Source: Lysobacter enzymogenes (lineage in GTDB: Bacteria > Pseudomonadota > Gammaproteobacteria > Xanthomonadales > Xanthomonadaceae). From it: a DNA stretch of 64,000 bases. Made by a program: the position numbers and the translations under genes. Location: contig NZ_CP067396.1 in the NCBI RefSeq assembly GCF_023617245.1, positions 744,001 through 808,000 on the forward strand. Reading direction: 5' to 3'. How positions within the stretch are numbered: the stretch's first letter is position 1; each line of letters begins with the position of its first letter. Of this stretch, positions 24,056-32,313 are shown piece by piece. Below the pieces are notes generated by a model. That model had not been told where the DNA came from and did no database searches. It saw nothing but the letters and a program-made list of their open reading frames with translations.

Positions 24056-25216
24056 TCACGCATAGCCGGCCGCGCGGGCGATGCGCCACAGGCCGCGGCA
24101 GAACGCGGTGTCGCCTTCGACGATGTAGTGCGCCTGGCCGTAGCGGCGCAGCGCTTGCGCGTAGATCGCCGCCGGGCGGGCGTCGCCGACGATGGCGATT
24201 TCGCCCTCGCCGGGGTCGGCGGCCTGGGCGGCCAGGCATTCGTAGCCGATCAGCAAGCCCGACAGGAACGCCGGCAGTTCCTCGGCCGGCGCGGCGTCGC
24301 GCACGTGGCGGGCGCGCACGCCGAACAATTGGTGCAGCCAGTCCGGCCGCGCGCGCGCCGTGTCCAGGCCGAGCGCGAAGCCGCGTTCGGACCAGGCCTG
24401 CGCCGGCAGGCCGCGGCCGAGCAAGCTTTGCTCAAGCAGCAGCGAATAGAGCTCGCCGGTCGGGTAGCTGGAGAATCCGACCACGGCGCCGGCGCGCAGG
24501 CGCAGCCATTTGCTGTGCGCGCCCGGAGCGACCGCGCGCGCGGTGCCCGGCGGTACGCCCATCGCCTGGGTCTCTTCGCCGCGCATCACGTCGGCGAATC
24601 CGGCGGCGGCCGCGTCGATGCCGAAACCGGCGACCGCGGGGCCGCACACGCCGGGCACGATCGCCGCGTGGCGGCCGCGGAACCGCAGCGGCTGCAGCAT
24701 CGCCGCGATCGCATCGGCATCGGCCGGCAACGCTGCGTACGGCGCCTCCTGCCAGCCCTGGCGCGCGCCGACCATGCCGGCCAGCAGGATCGGCGCGCGT
24801 CCGTCGTCCAGTTCCGCGCCGAGCAGTTCGTCGAGGGCGGCGGAGAATTCGTCGGCGTTGGCCAGCCCGGCCATGCCGCGCGCGCTGTCGCGGGTGGCGA
24901 GCACGCCGCCGTGGCTGTCGAAGGCGTGGGCGCGGACCCGCGTCGGTCCCCAGTCCACGCCGATCAGGGCGATTTGCGGGCCCGGCGGCGTGCGCGCGGC
25001 GGCCGTGCGACGGCCGAGGCCGGGCGCGAACGCGGCGTCGTCGGCGCGCCCGCGCAAGGCCCGCGTTGGCGCGGCTTGCGCGCCGTCCGGATCGACGCCG
25101 TGCGCGAGCGCGCGGTCGAGGCATGCGTTGCCGAGATCCGCGCCGGCGCGCGGCGCGGCCCCGACGGCGCGGGTGGAAGCCGCGGCGGTCGCCGGCGCGA
25201 ACGGATGCGGATTCAT
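24056..25216 (-). CDS. dgoK: 2-dehydro-3-deoxygalactonokinase
   Basis: DgoK phosphorylates 2-keto-3-deoxygalactonate to the 6-phosphate. Family motifs are clear in the second two thirds of this 386-residue protein: IALIGVDWGPTRVRAHAFD (phosphate loop), GMVGARQGWQEAPY, DVMRGEETQAMG and APGAHSKWLRLRAGAVVGF. About 78 low-complexity residues rich in Ala and Arg precede the kinase core, which is unusual because the family is about 290-330 residues. The start overlaps the RpiR stop by ATGA and no better internal ATG is seen, so the extension may be real. It is the last gene of a four-gene operon. Confidence 0.88.
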   Translation of the reverse strand: MNPHPFAPATAAASTRAVGAAPRAGADLGNACLDRALAHGVDPDGAQAAPTRALRGRADDAAFAPGLGRRTAAARTPPGPQIALIGVDWGPTRVRAHAFDSHGGVLATRDSARGMAGLANADEFSAALDELLGAELDDGRAPILLAGMVGARQGWQEAPYAALPADADAIAAMLQPLRFRGRHAAIVPGVCGPAVAGFGIDAAAAGFADVMRGEETQAMGVPPGTARAVAPGAHSKWLRLRAGAVVGFSSYPTGELYSLLLEQSLLGRGLPAQAWSERGFALGLDTARARPDWLHQLFGVRARHVRDAAPAEELPAFLSGLLIGYECLAAQAADPGEGEIAIVGDARPAAIYAQALRRYGQAHYIVEGDTAFCRGLWRIARAAGYA

Positions 25217-26085
25217 GCGCGCACCGTCCCCGGCGCCGGCGCCGATGGCGCGCGTTCGAGTCCGACCGCGGCGCGGCGCGCTTTCTCCAGCACCGCCGGT
25301 TGCTGGCGCAGCGCCACGGCGATGGCGAGCATGTCGGCCAGCGCCAACTGCATCAGTTGGGCCACGCCGGGCGAGTACGGCGTGGCCGCGCTCGACGGCG
25401 GCAGCAGCAGCGGCACGTCGGCGTCGCGGCTCAGCGGCGTGCCGGCGGCGGTCAGCGCGATCGTCCGCGCGCCCTGGCGCCGGGCGATGCGCGCGCAGTC
25501 GGCGATTTCCGCGCTGCATCCGGACAGCGAGATCGCCAGCAGCGCGTCCTGCGCGCCGAGCAGGCCCGCGGCCAGCCGTTGCGATTCGCCGTCGCTGTGC
25601 GCGCTGGCGGCGATGTCCAGGCGCTGCAGGCGCAGGCACGCCTCTTGCGCGACCGCCGCGCAGCCCGGGCCGACGCCGATGCAGCACACCCGGCGCGCGC
25701 CGGCGATCAGCGCGGCGGCCTCGTCGAGCGCGGCCGGATCGGTGCGTTCGCGCATCTCGTCGAGCGCCGCGGCGATGCTGTCGCAGACCTTGTGCACCAG
25801 CAGCGCCGCGCCGTCGCGCTTGTCGATGGTGACCGCCTGGTACGGCACGCCGGCGGCCAGGCTGTGGCTGAGCCGGCGCTTGAACTGGCGCAGGCCGCCG
25901 CAACCGACCGCGCGGCTGAAGCGGGTCACGCTCGGCTCGGACACGCCGGCGCGCGCGGCCAGTTCGCGGATGCTGGCGCCGGCGGCGAAATCCAGTTCCG
26001 CCAGGACCACGGCGGCGACCTTGCGTTCGGCCGGGCGCAGCGCGTGCAGCGCGCCGCGGATCGCCGGGATCAGGTTGTCGGACAC
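25213..26085 (-). CDS. RpiR/MurR-family transcriptional regulator
   Basis: This 290-residue protein has an N-terminal RpiR helix-turn-helix domain (residues 1-77, with RELAARAGVSEPSVTRFSRA). A C-terminal SIS sugar-phosphate-binding domain spans about 110-260 (VCCIGVGPGCAAVAQEACLR, AISLSGCSAEIADCARIARR). Such regulators sense phosphorylated sugars or keto-deoxy acids. It is encoded within the operon it probably controls, with the TTCGAT motif cluster at 28830-29010 as the likely operator (inference). It overlaps the kinase gene. Confidence 0.9.
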   Translation of the reverse strand: MSDNLIPAIRGALHALRPAERKVAAVVLAELDFAAGASIRELAARAGVSEPSVTRFSRAVGCGGLRQFKRRLSHSLAAGVPYQAVTIDKRDGAALLVHKVCDSIAAALDEMRERTDPAALDEAAALIAGARRVCCIGVGPGCAAVAQEACLRLQRLDIAASAHSDGESQRLAAGLLGAQDALLAISLSGCSAEIADCARIARRQGARTIALTAAGTPLSRDADVPLLLPPSSAATPYSPGVAQLMQLALADMLAIAVALRQQPAVLEKARRAAVGLERAPSAPAPGTVRA

Positions 26086-26113
26086 GGGGCTGCGCTCCTC
26101 ATTGGCGGGGCGG

Positions 26114-27403
26114 TCAGAAGAAGGTGTTGATCGCGCCGACGACGCGGTAGCTGTCGTCGCTGAGCAGCATCAACGGCCACTTGTCGAAGGTGGTGCACGG
26201 GTGCGAGATGCCGACGGCGACCAGGTCGCCGACCTGCAGCGGGTGCTCGGGCGGCAGTTCCAGATACGCGTGTTGGTCGTTCATCCGGGCGATGCGCGCC
26301 TCGCGCAGCGGCCACGGCGCGGGTTCGCCGGGACGGTGCCATTGCAGCGGGCGCGGCAGTTCGACGTCGTAGGACGCGTCGCGCTTGCCCAGCGTCAGCA
26401 AGGCCAGCCCGGGCTCGGGCCGCGACTGCACCATCGCCCACAGTTCCAGCGCCGGCTGCAGGCCGTGGCGGAACTCGGCGCCGTGGCGGGTGCGCATTTC
26501 CTGCTGCAGACCGTGGTAGAGGCCGTGGTCGGAGGTCAGATAGCAGCCCGAGCGCAGCACCCGGCGCAGCGGCCGCGACAGGCCGTCGAGGCCGGCGAAG
26601 GCGTCGGCGACCAGATCGAAATAGGCCGAGCCGCCGGCGCTGATCAGGATCTCCTCGCCGTCGAACAGGCCGGCGCGGTCGCAGCGGCGGGTGGCGTCGA
26701 GCATCCGCGCGAGCAGGGCTTGCACGCGTTGCAGGTCGGCGGCGCGGTCGGCGCCGGTCCACAGGCCTTCGTAGCCTTCGATGCCGGCTAGGCGCAGGTG
26801 CGAGGCGGCGGCGACTTCGCCGGCCAGCGCCAGCGCGGCGTCGACGCCGCGCGCGCCGGTGCGGCCGCCGGACAGGCCCAGTTCCACCAACACCGGCAGC
26901 CGCCGCCGCGGCGCGTGCCGGCGCACGACCTCGTTCAAGCGCGCCGCGCCGGCGCTGGAATCGACCAGCACCCAGGCCTCGAAGCCTTCGTCTTCGCGCA
27001 GCAGCGCCGCCAGGCTCTCGATGTCGGCGTAGGCCACCGGTTGGTTCGCCAGCAGCACCCGCCGAACCCCGAAACGATGGGCCACGCGCAGTTGCGGAAC
27101 CGTGGCCAGGGTGATCGCCCAGGCGCCGGCGTCGAGCTGGGCCTGGAACAACTGCGGGCTCATCGTGGTCTTGCCGTGCGGCGCCAGCAGCGCGCCGGCG
27201 CGTTCGGCGAATTCGCGCATCCAGCGCAGGTTGTGGTCCAGCGTCGATTGCCGCAGCACCGCGACCGGATACGACAAGCGGCCGTCGAGCACGCAATAGC
27301 CTTGCGCGGCGATCCGGTCCTGCGCCAGCGGCGCTTGCAGCGGCAGGCCTTTGACGCCCGGCAACAGGGTCTGGTTCTGCAACGCGCGCAATGCTTCGTT
27401 CAT
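26114..27403 (-). CDS. PLP enzyme of the D-serine dehydratase / D-threonine aldolase-like family
   Basis: This 429-residue fold-type III PLP protein has an alanine-racemase-like N-terminal barrel, with the cofactor Lys at K78 (LLAPHGKTTMSPQLFQ). The C-terminal D-serine dehydratase-like domain carries a putative metal-binding His-x-Cys pair near residues 401-403 (VGISHPCTTFDKW). The family includes D-serine dehydratase, D-threonine aldolase and, from established work, the Mn-dependent D-glucosaminate dehydratase of Pseudomonas. The neighbouring deoxygalactonate kinase makes an aminosugar-acid dehydratase attractive. A plain D-amino acid deaminase remains possible. Confidence 0.8.
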   Translation of the reverse strand: MNEALRALQNQTLLPGVKGLPLQAPLAQDRIAAQGYCVLDGRLSYPVAVLRQSTLDHNLRWMREFAERAGALLAPHGKTTMSPQLFQAQLDAGAWAITLATVPQLRVAHRFGVRRVLLANQPVAYADIESLAALLREDEGFEAWVLVDSSAGAARLNEVVRRHAPRRRLPVLVELGLSGGRTGARGVDAALALAGEVAAASHLRLAGIEGYEGLWTGADRAADLQRVQALLARMLDATRRCDRAGLFDGEEILISAGGSAYFDLVADAFAGLDGLSRPLRRVLRSGCYLTSDHGLYHGLQQEMRTRHGAEFRHGLQPALELWAMVQSRPEPGLALLTLGKRDASYDVELPRPLQWHRPGEPAPWPLREARIARMNDQHAYLELPPEHPLQVGDLVAVGISHPCTTFDKWPLMLLSDDSYRVVGAINTFF

Positions 27404-27602
27404 GGTCGTCTCCGGAGCGCCGGCGGTCGGGTGGGTTGGCCGGCGCTGCGGGCGATCGCGCGCGCGGCCGGCGCGGCGCAGGCGCGACGGCCGCGCCGAA
27501 ACGCATCATCGGCGACGCGCGGCCGCGGGTCTGTGCGCCTGCGCCCGCGCCTGGACGCGGCCGATGCGCGCGCCGCGAACATCGCCGCGGGCCGCGACGC
27601 GC
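27404..27602. other. Intergenic stretch inside the kinase operon
   Basis: About 200 GC-rich bases separate the uncharacterised gene from the PLP enzyme gene. No terminator-like hairpin with a T run and no credible gene was found, so co-transcription across it remains possible. Confidence 0.4.
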
Positions 27603-28829
27603 TCATGCGACGCCCGCCGATGGATGCGCGGCGCCGGCCGACCCGGCGCGCAGCGCCGCGCCGAGCGCGTGCAACTGGTGCGGCCGCAGCCGGCCGTAGT
27701 GATAGAACGCGACATCGCCGATGCCGGCCGTCTGCAGCGCGGCCAGCGCCGCGGCGAGCGCGGCGCCGTCGCCGAGCTCCGGTGGGCCGGGGCGCAGGAT
27801 CGCGCGCACCCGCGCCGGATCGCCGACGCGCTGGACCGCGTCGAAGGCGTCGGCGGCCACGCGCGCGGCGTCGGCATGGTCGAACCGCACTTCCACGCCG
27901 TCGCAAGCGCGCGCCAGCGCGGCGAGCGGACTGCCTTCGAGCCAGGCGTTCGCGCTCGGCCGCCGGGTGGTCGCGATCGCCCAGACGTCGCGGTCGCGCG
28001 GCAGGCGCGCGCGGATCGCCGCGACGGCTTCGGCGACGCGTTCGTGCCGCAACCTCAGATACGCCGCCAACTGCGGCATCTCCAGCAGGTCGGCCAGCAG
28101 CCACGCCGCCGCCTGGTCGGCCGCGGCGTCGACCGGCGCGGCCAGGTAGGCGTCGACGCGCGCGCGTACCCGCGCCGCCAGCGCGTCGGCGTCGACATCG
28201 GCCGCGCCGGCGCGCTGGCGGCAGTGGCTGCAGAAGCACAGGCTCAGCAGCGCTTCCAGCCACAGGTTGCCGTGCGCCTGGGCGAACTCGCGCGCGTGGC
28301 CGTGCGCATAGGACAGCCAGTTCGGCGCTTCCAGCACCAGCCCGCGCAGCGGCAGGCGCGCGCAGTCGGCGCTCAGCGCCAGCGCGTATTCCAATGCCGC
28401 CGGCGACGACGGACACAGGTGGTGGGCGTAAGCGTCGCCCCAGGCGTTGCGCACCACGTGCAGCGGATGCTGCGCGGCGAGGCGGGCGTTGTGCAGCAGC
28501 GGCAGCTTCGCGCGCAGCTGCAGGCGTCCGTCGGCGGCGAGATCCTCGACCGCGTGGCGCAGCGCCGGGTCGCTGTGGGCGACCGGCACGATCTCGCCGT
28601 AACCGCGCGGATCGGGTTCGAAGCACACCGTGCCTTCTTCGGCGAACACCACGCGGCTGCCGCGATGCTGCGCGGCGACGAACTTGCCGGCGCGGCCGCC
28701 GAGCGCCACGGTCGCCGCGGTCAGGCCCAGCCCGAGCGCCTGCGCGGCGAACTCGCGCGCGCCCTGCGACGCCACGTCCCAGGGGTAGACGTAGAGCGAA
28801 CGCAGCGCGGGCGGACGGCCGAGCAACAT
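27603..28829 (-). CDS. Uncharacterised protein, YPWD-type barrel family
   Basis: This 408-residue soluble protein has no signal peptide. The N-terminus LRSLYVYPWDVASQGAREFA, the block RVVFAEEGTVCFEPDPRGYG and the later Cys-rich CFCSHCRQRAG recall an uncharacterised family seen beside sugar-degradation genes in actinobacteria. Those proteins look like TIM barrels of the glycosidase/isomerase kind. The start at MLLGRPP was chosen because AAGGA lies about 10 bases upstream; the longer frame enters the AT-rich promoter. It is the first gene of the operon that includes the PLP enzyme, RpiR and DgoK, so it probably acts on the same sugar. No reaction can be assigned. Confidence 0.7.
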   Translation of the reverse strand: MLLGRPPALRSLYVYPWDVASQGAREFAAQALGLGLTAATVALGGRAGKFVAAQHRGSRVVFAEEGTVCFEPDPRGYGEIVPVAHSDPALRHAVEDLAADGRLQLRAKLPLLHNARLAAQHPLHVVRNAWGDAYAHHLCPSSPAALEYALALSADCARLPLRGLVLEAPNWLSYAHGHAREFAQAHGNLWLEALLSLCFCSHCRQRAGAADVDADALAARVRARVDAYLAAPVDAAADQAAAWLLADLLEMPQLAAYLRLRHERVAEAVAAIRARLPRDRDVWAIATTRRPSANAWLEGSPLAALARACDGVEVRFDHADAARVAADAFDAVQRVGDPARVRAILRPGPPELGDGAALAAALAALQTAGIGDVAFYHYGRLRPHQLHALGAALRAGSAGAAHPSAGVA

Positions 28830-29071
28830 CTTTCGATTCCTTGTGGTTTTCAAGCGATAACTTTCGATATTGCCGAGGGCTTTCAGGCGCATCCTAATAA
28901 ATTCGATACTTATGCCACATTGTGCGGCGCAAAATGCATCCCAGATACTCGTAATATATTTTATCGAAAGAAATTAGAAAGATTTCCGGGCGAAATATTT
29001 CGATTTTGCCCGCGCCCGCGCGCAACGCACGATCCTTCTTTCCACCGCACCGCATCCATCGAGGCACCCGC
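28830..29071. promoter_or_regulatory. Divergent promoter region with five TTCGAT motifs
   Basis: This AT-rich region separates the divergent dgoK operon and GH109 gene. The motif (C)TTTCGAT or its complement recurs at about 28830, 28861, 28902 (ATTCGATAC), 28962 (TTATCGAAAG) and 28997 (ATTTCGAT). The pair CTTTCGATA and TATCGAAAG is inverted. This is the pattern expected for an operator array, most likely for the RpiR protein at 25213-26085 (inference). Confidence 0.6.
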
Positions 29072-30427
29072 ATGAACCGACGCGACTTCATCGCCAGCTC
29101 CGCGACCGCCGGCACCCTGCTCGCCGCCAACGCGTTCGCCCCGGCGCTCGCGCGCAAGCGCTCCACGCTGCGCCTGGGCATGATCGGCACCGGCATGCGC
29201 GGCCAGGTCCTGCTCAAGGAGCTGGTGCGCCGCGACGATGTCGAGGTCGTCGCGCTGTGCGACATCGAGCCGATCATGCTCGGCCGCGCGCTGGCGATGA
29301 TCGACAAGGCCGGCAAGCCCAAGCCGGCGACGTACGGCGACGGCGGCGACGTCGAGGCGTACCGCAAGATGCTCGCCAAGGACGGGCTCGACGGCGTGAT
29401 CGTCGCCACGCCCTGGGAGTACCACGCGCCGATGGCGATCGCGGCGATGCAGGCCGGCATCGCGGTCGGTTGCGAGGTGGTCGCCGGCATCACCCTGGAC
29501 GATCACTGGCAGGTGCTGCGCACCCAGCTCAAGACCGGCGCGCCGTACATGCTGCTGGAGAACGTGTGCTATCGCCGCGACGTGCTGGCCGTGCTCAACA
29601 TGGTGCGCCAGGGCCTGTTCGGCGAACTGGTGCACCTGCAGGGCGGCTACCAGCACGACCTGCGCGCGGTGAAGTTCAACAACGGCAATCCCGACCAGCC
29701 TTACGGCAGCGGCGTGGAGTTCGGGCCGAAGGGATGGTCGGAGGCGCGCTGGCGCACCGAGCATTCGGTCAAGCGCGACGGCGACCTGTACCCGAGCCAC
29801 GGCATCGGCCCCTGCGCGATGGCGGCGAACATCCACCGCGGCAACCGCTTCACCTATCTGAGCGCGATGTCGAGCAAGCCGCGCGGGCTGCACGACTACA
29901 TCGTCAAGAAGGCCGGCGCGGACCATCCGAACGCGAAGGTCAAGTTCAAGCTCGGCGACCTGGTGACCACCCAGATCGCCTGCGCCAACGGCGAGACCAT
30001 CGTGCTGCAGCACGACACCTCGCTGCCGCGCCCGTACTCGCTGGGCTTCCGCGTGCAGGGCACCGACGGGCTGTGGATGGACGTCAACGATTCGATCCAC
30101 ATCGAAGGCAAGAGCAAGCCGCACGAGTGGGACAAGGCCGAGGTGTGGCTGGACAAGTACGACCATCCGCTGTGGAAGCGCCACGGCGCGACCGCCGCCG
30201 GCGCCGGCCACGGCGGCATGGACTGGTTCGTGATCAACGCCTTCGTCGAAGCGCTCAAGGCCGGCGCGCCGATGCCGATCGACATCTTCGACGCGGTCGC
30301 CTGGAGCGCGATCACGCCGCTGTCGGAGCAGTCCATCGCCGAGCACCGCACGCTGGAGTTCCCGGACTTCACCGACGGCAAGTGGAAGGACCGCAAGCCG
30401 ATCTTCGGCTTCGACGAGCTTTACTGA
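29072..30427 (+). CDS. Tat-exported GH109-like glycosidase (Gfo/Idh/MocA fold)
   Basis: This 451-residue protein has a twin-arginine signal (MNRRDFIASSATAGTLLAAN) and then a NAD-binding Rossmann domain starting LRLGMIGTGMRGQVLLKELV. The C-terminal part shows GGYQHDLRAVKFNNGN, GVEFGPKGWSEARWRTEHSV and DLYPSHGIGPCAMA, which I recognise from the GH109 alpha-N-acetylgalactosaminidases. These enzymes use a tightly bound NAD in hydrolysis. Tat export fits a protein that folds around NAD before secretion. It is divergent from the dgoK operon, suggesting release of an aminosugar for that pathway. Confidence 0.88.
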   Translation: MNRRDFIASSATAGTLLAANAFAPALARKRSTLRLGMIGTGMRGQVLLKELVRRDDVEVVALCDIEPIMLGRALAMIDKAGKPKPATYGDGGDVEAYRKMLAKDGLDGVIVATPWEYHAPMAIAAMQAGIAVGCEVVAGITLDDHWQVLRTQLKTGAPYMLLENVCYRRDVLAVLNMVRQGLFGELVHLQGGYQHDLRAVKFNNGNPDQPYGSGVEFGPKGWSEARWRTEHSVKRDGDLYPSHGIGPCAMAANIHRGNRFTYLSAMSSKPRGLHDYIVKKAGADHPNAKVKFKLGDLVTTQIACANGETIVLQHDTSLPRPYSLGFRVQGTDGLWMDVNDSIHIEGKSKPHEWDKAEVWLDKYDHPLWKRHGATAAGAGHGGMDWFVINAFVEALKAGAPMPIDIFDAVAWSAITPLSEQSIAEHRTLEFPDFTDGKWKDRKPIFGFDELY

Positions 30428-30464
30428 AGCCCGCGCGCGCCGCCGTCCGCGCGACGGCGGCGCG

Positions 30465-31220
30465 TCAGCGCGCCGGCCCCCACTGGCCGCCGCGATGCAA
30501 TGCGCGGTAATCGCGCGGCGCCATTCCGACCATCGCCTTGAACTGGCGCGCGAACGCGCTCTGGTCGGTGAAGCCGCAGGCCAGCCCGACCTCGGCGATG
30601 CTCGCGTCGCCGCACAGCTCGCGCATCGCCGCTTCGATCCGCAGCCGGGTCAGGCTCTGCTGCGGCGTGAGCTGGAACACGCGCTGGAAATGCCGTTCCA
30701 GCTGCGCTACCGACAGGTCGGCCAGCCGCGCCAGCGCGGCGATGCGCAGCGGTCCGGCGTAGTGCGCCTGCATGTGTTCCAACACCCGCCGCAGCCGCTC
30801 GTAGGTGGGATCGCGCCCGTCCGGCGCGCCGAGATCGCGCGACAGCCCGACCAGGCCGTGGCCGCCGTCGGGCAGCGCCAGCGGGCGCTTGCCGGTGAGG
30901 CACCAACCCGGGCGGCGGTTCGGATACAGATGCACTTCCAACTGGTTCTCGATCGTGTCGCCGTCGAGCACGCGCCGGTCCTGCTGGGCGTAGCGCGCGG
31001 CCAATCGCGCCGGAAACACTTCGGCGACGTCGCGGCCGATCACCTCCTCGCGCCGCTTCAGTCCCAGCCGCCGGACCAGGGTCAGGTTGGCGTGGGTGTA
31101 ACGGCCGGCTTCGTCCTTGACGAAGAACACCACGTCGGCGAGCGCGTCGCACAAGGTCTGCATCAGTTCGGCGTCGATCCGCACCGGATCGGGCTGGGGC
31201 GCGGGCAGGGCAGTGGCCAT
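30465..31220 (-). CDS. AraC-family regulator with PAS domain, hydroxyproline locus
   Basis: This 251-residue protein has an N-terminal PAS fold (about residues 14-125, with ALADVVFFVKDEAGRYTHAN) and a C-terminal AraC double helix-turn-helix (about 150-248, LARLADLSVAQLERHFQRVF and GLACGFTDQSAFARQFKAMV). It is transcribed away from the hydroxyproline operon, with 135 bases between the starts. It is therefore the likely activator, perhaps sensing hydroxyproline or an intermediate through the PAS domain (inference). The start is the ATG after a run of Ala codons. Confidence 0.88.
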   Translation of the reverse strand: MATALPAPQPDPVRIDAELMQTLCDALADVVFFVKDEAGRYTHANLTLVRRLGLKRREEVIGRDVAEVFPARLAARYAQQDRRVLDGDTIENQLEVHLYPNRRPGWCLTGKRPLALPDGGHGLVGLSRDLGAPDGRDPTYERLRRVLEHMQAHYAGPLRIAALARLADLSVAQLERHFQRVFQLTPQQSLTRLRIEAAMRELCGDASIAEVGLACGFTDQSAFARQFKAMVGMAPRDYRALHRGGQWGPAR

Positions 31221-31355
31221 GGCGGCAGCCGCGGGCAGGCAGTGGAGACCCCGCCGATTATGCCCGCAGCCGCGTCGGCCATTGTGCCGAATTCCGCATC
31301 GGCGACCGGCAAGCCCGTCTAGACCTCCAGGCGCCCGCGACGCGAGCATGAGCGG
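31221..31355. promoter_or_regulatory. Divergent promoter between the AraC regulator and the hydroxyproline operon
   Basis: This 135-base spacer is the only non-coding DNA between the divergent starts. It contains the less GC-rich stretch CCGATTATGCCC and ATTGTGCCGAATTCC, but no convincing operator or -10/-35 pair could be fixed. Confidence 0.4.
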
Positions 31356-32294
31356 ATGCACAGCCTCGACATCATCGACTCGCACACCGGCGGCGAACCC
31401 ACCCGCGTGGTGGTCGCCGGCTTCCCCGACCTCGGCGGCGGCAGCCTGGCCGAACAGCGCCGCCGCTTCGGCGAGCGATACGACGGCTGGCGCAGCGCGA
31501 TCGCCTGCGAGCCGCGCGGTTCCGACACCGTGGTCGGCGCGCTGCTGCTGCCGCCGCAGTCGCCCGACGCCTGCGCCGGCACGATCTTCTTCAACAACGT
31601 CGGCACCCTGGGCATGTGCGGCCACGGCACCATCGGCCTGGTGCGCACGCTGCAGTTCCTCGGCCGCATCGAGCCGGGCGAGCACCGCATCGACACCCCG
31701 GTCGGCACGGTCGGCGCGCGCCTGCACGACGACGGACGGGTGTCGGTCGACAACGTCGAAAGCTGGCGCCACGCCGCGCAGGTGAGGCTCGACGTGCCCG
31801 GCTACGGCGCGGTGTGCGGCGACGTGGCCTGGGGCGGCAACTGGTTCTTCATCGTCAAGGTCGCGCGGGTGATCGCGCTGACCCACGTGCGCGAGCTGAG
31901 CGCGTTCGCCGAGGCGATCCGCACCGCGCTGGAAGCGGCCGGCGTGCGCGGCGCCGACGGCGCGCAGATCGACCATATCGAACTGGAAACCGCTTCGACC
32001 ACGCCCGGCATCGACGGCCGCAACTTCGTGCTGTGCCCGGGCCTGGCCTACGACCGCTCACCGTGCGGCACCGGCACCAGCGCCAAGCTCGCCTGCCTGG
32101 CCGCCGACGGCAAGCTCGCGCCGGGCGCGCTGTGGCGCCAGGAGAGCGTGCTCGGCAGCGTGTTCGAAGGCTCGTACCGCAGCGGCGAGCGCGGCGTGCA
32201 TCCGACCATCACCGGCAGCGCCCACATCACCGCGCGCGCGCAGTTGCTGATCGACGAAACCGATCCCTTCGCCTGGGGCATCGGCGCGCGCTGA
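31356..32294 (+). CDS. 4-hydroxyproline 2-epimerase
   Basis: This 312-residue proline-racemase family enzyme interconverts trans-4-hydroxy-L-proline and cis-4-hydroxy-D-proline. The two catalytic cysteines are C88 (LGMCGHGTIG) and C237 (YDRSPCGTGTSAK), matching the 4-hydroxyproline epimerase pattern rather than the Cys/Thr dehydratases. IDSHTGGEPTRVV at the N-terminus is also characteristic. It is the first gene of an eight-gene plus-strand set whose members complete the pathway to 2-oxoglutarate. Cytoplasmic, with no signal peptide. Confidence 0.94.
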   Translation: MHSLDIIDSHTGGEPTRVVVAGFPDLGGGSLAEQRRRFGERYDGWRSAIACEPRGSDTVVGALLLPPQSPDACAGTIFFNNVGTLGMCGHGTIGLVRTLQFLGRIEPGEHRIDTPVGTVGARLHDDGRVSVDNVESWRHAAQVRLDVPGYGAVCGDVAWGGNWFFIVKVARVIALTHVRELSAFAEAIRTALEAAGVRGADGAQIDHIELETASTTPGIDGRNFVLCPGLAYDRSPCGTGTSAKLACLAADGKLAPGALWRQESVLGSVFEGSYRSGERGVHPTITGSAHITARAQLLIDETDPFAWGIGAR

Positions 32295-32313
32295 GCGCGC
32301 CGCCTAGCGCGCC

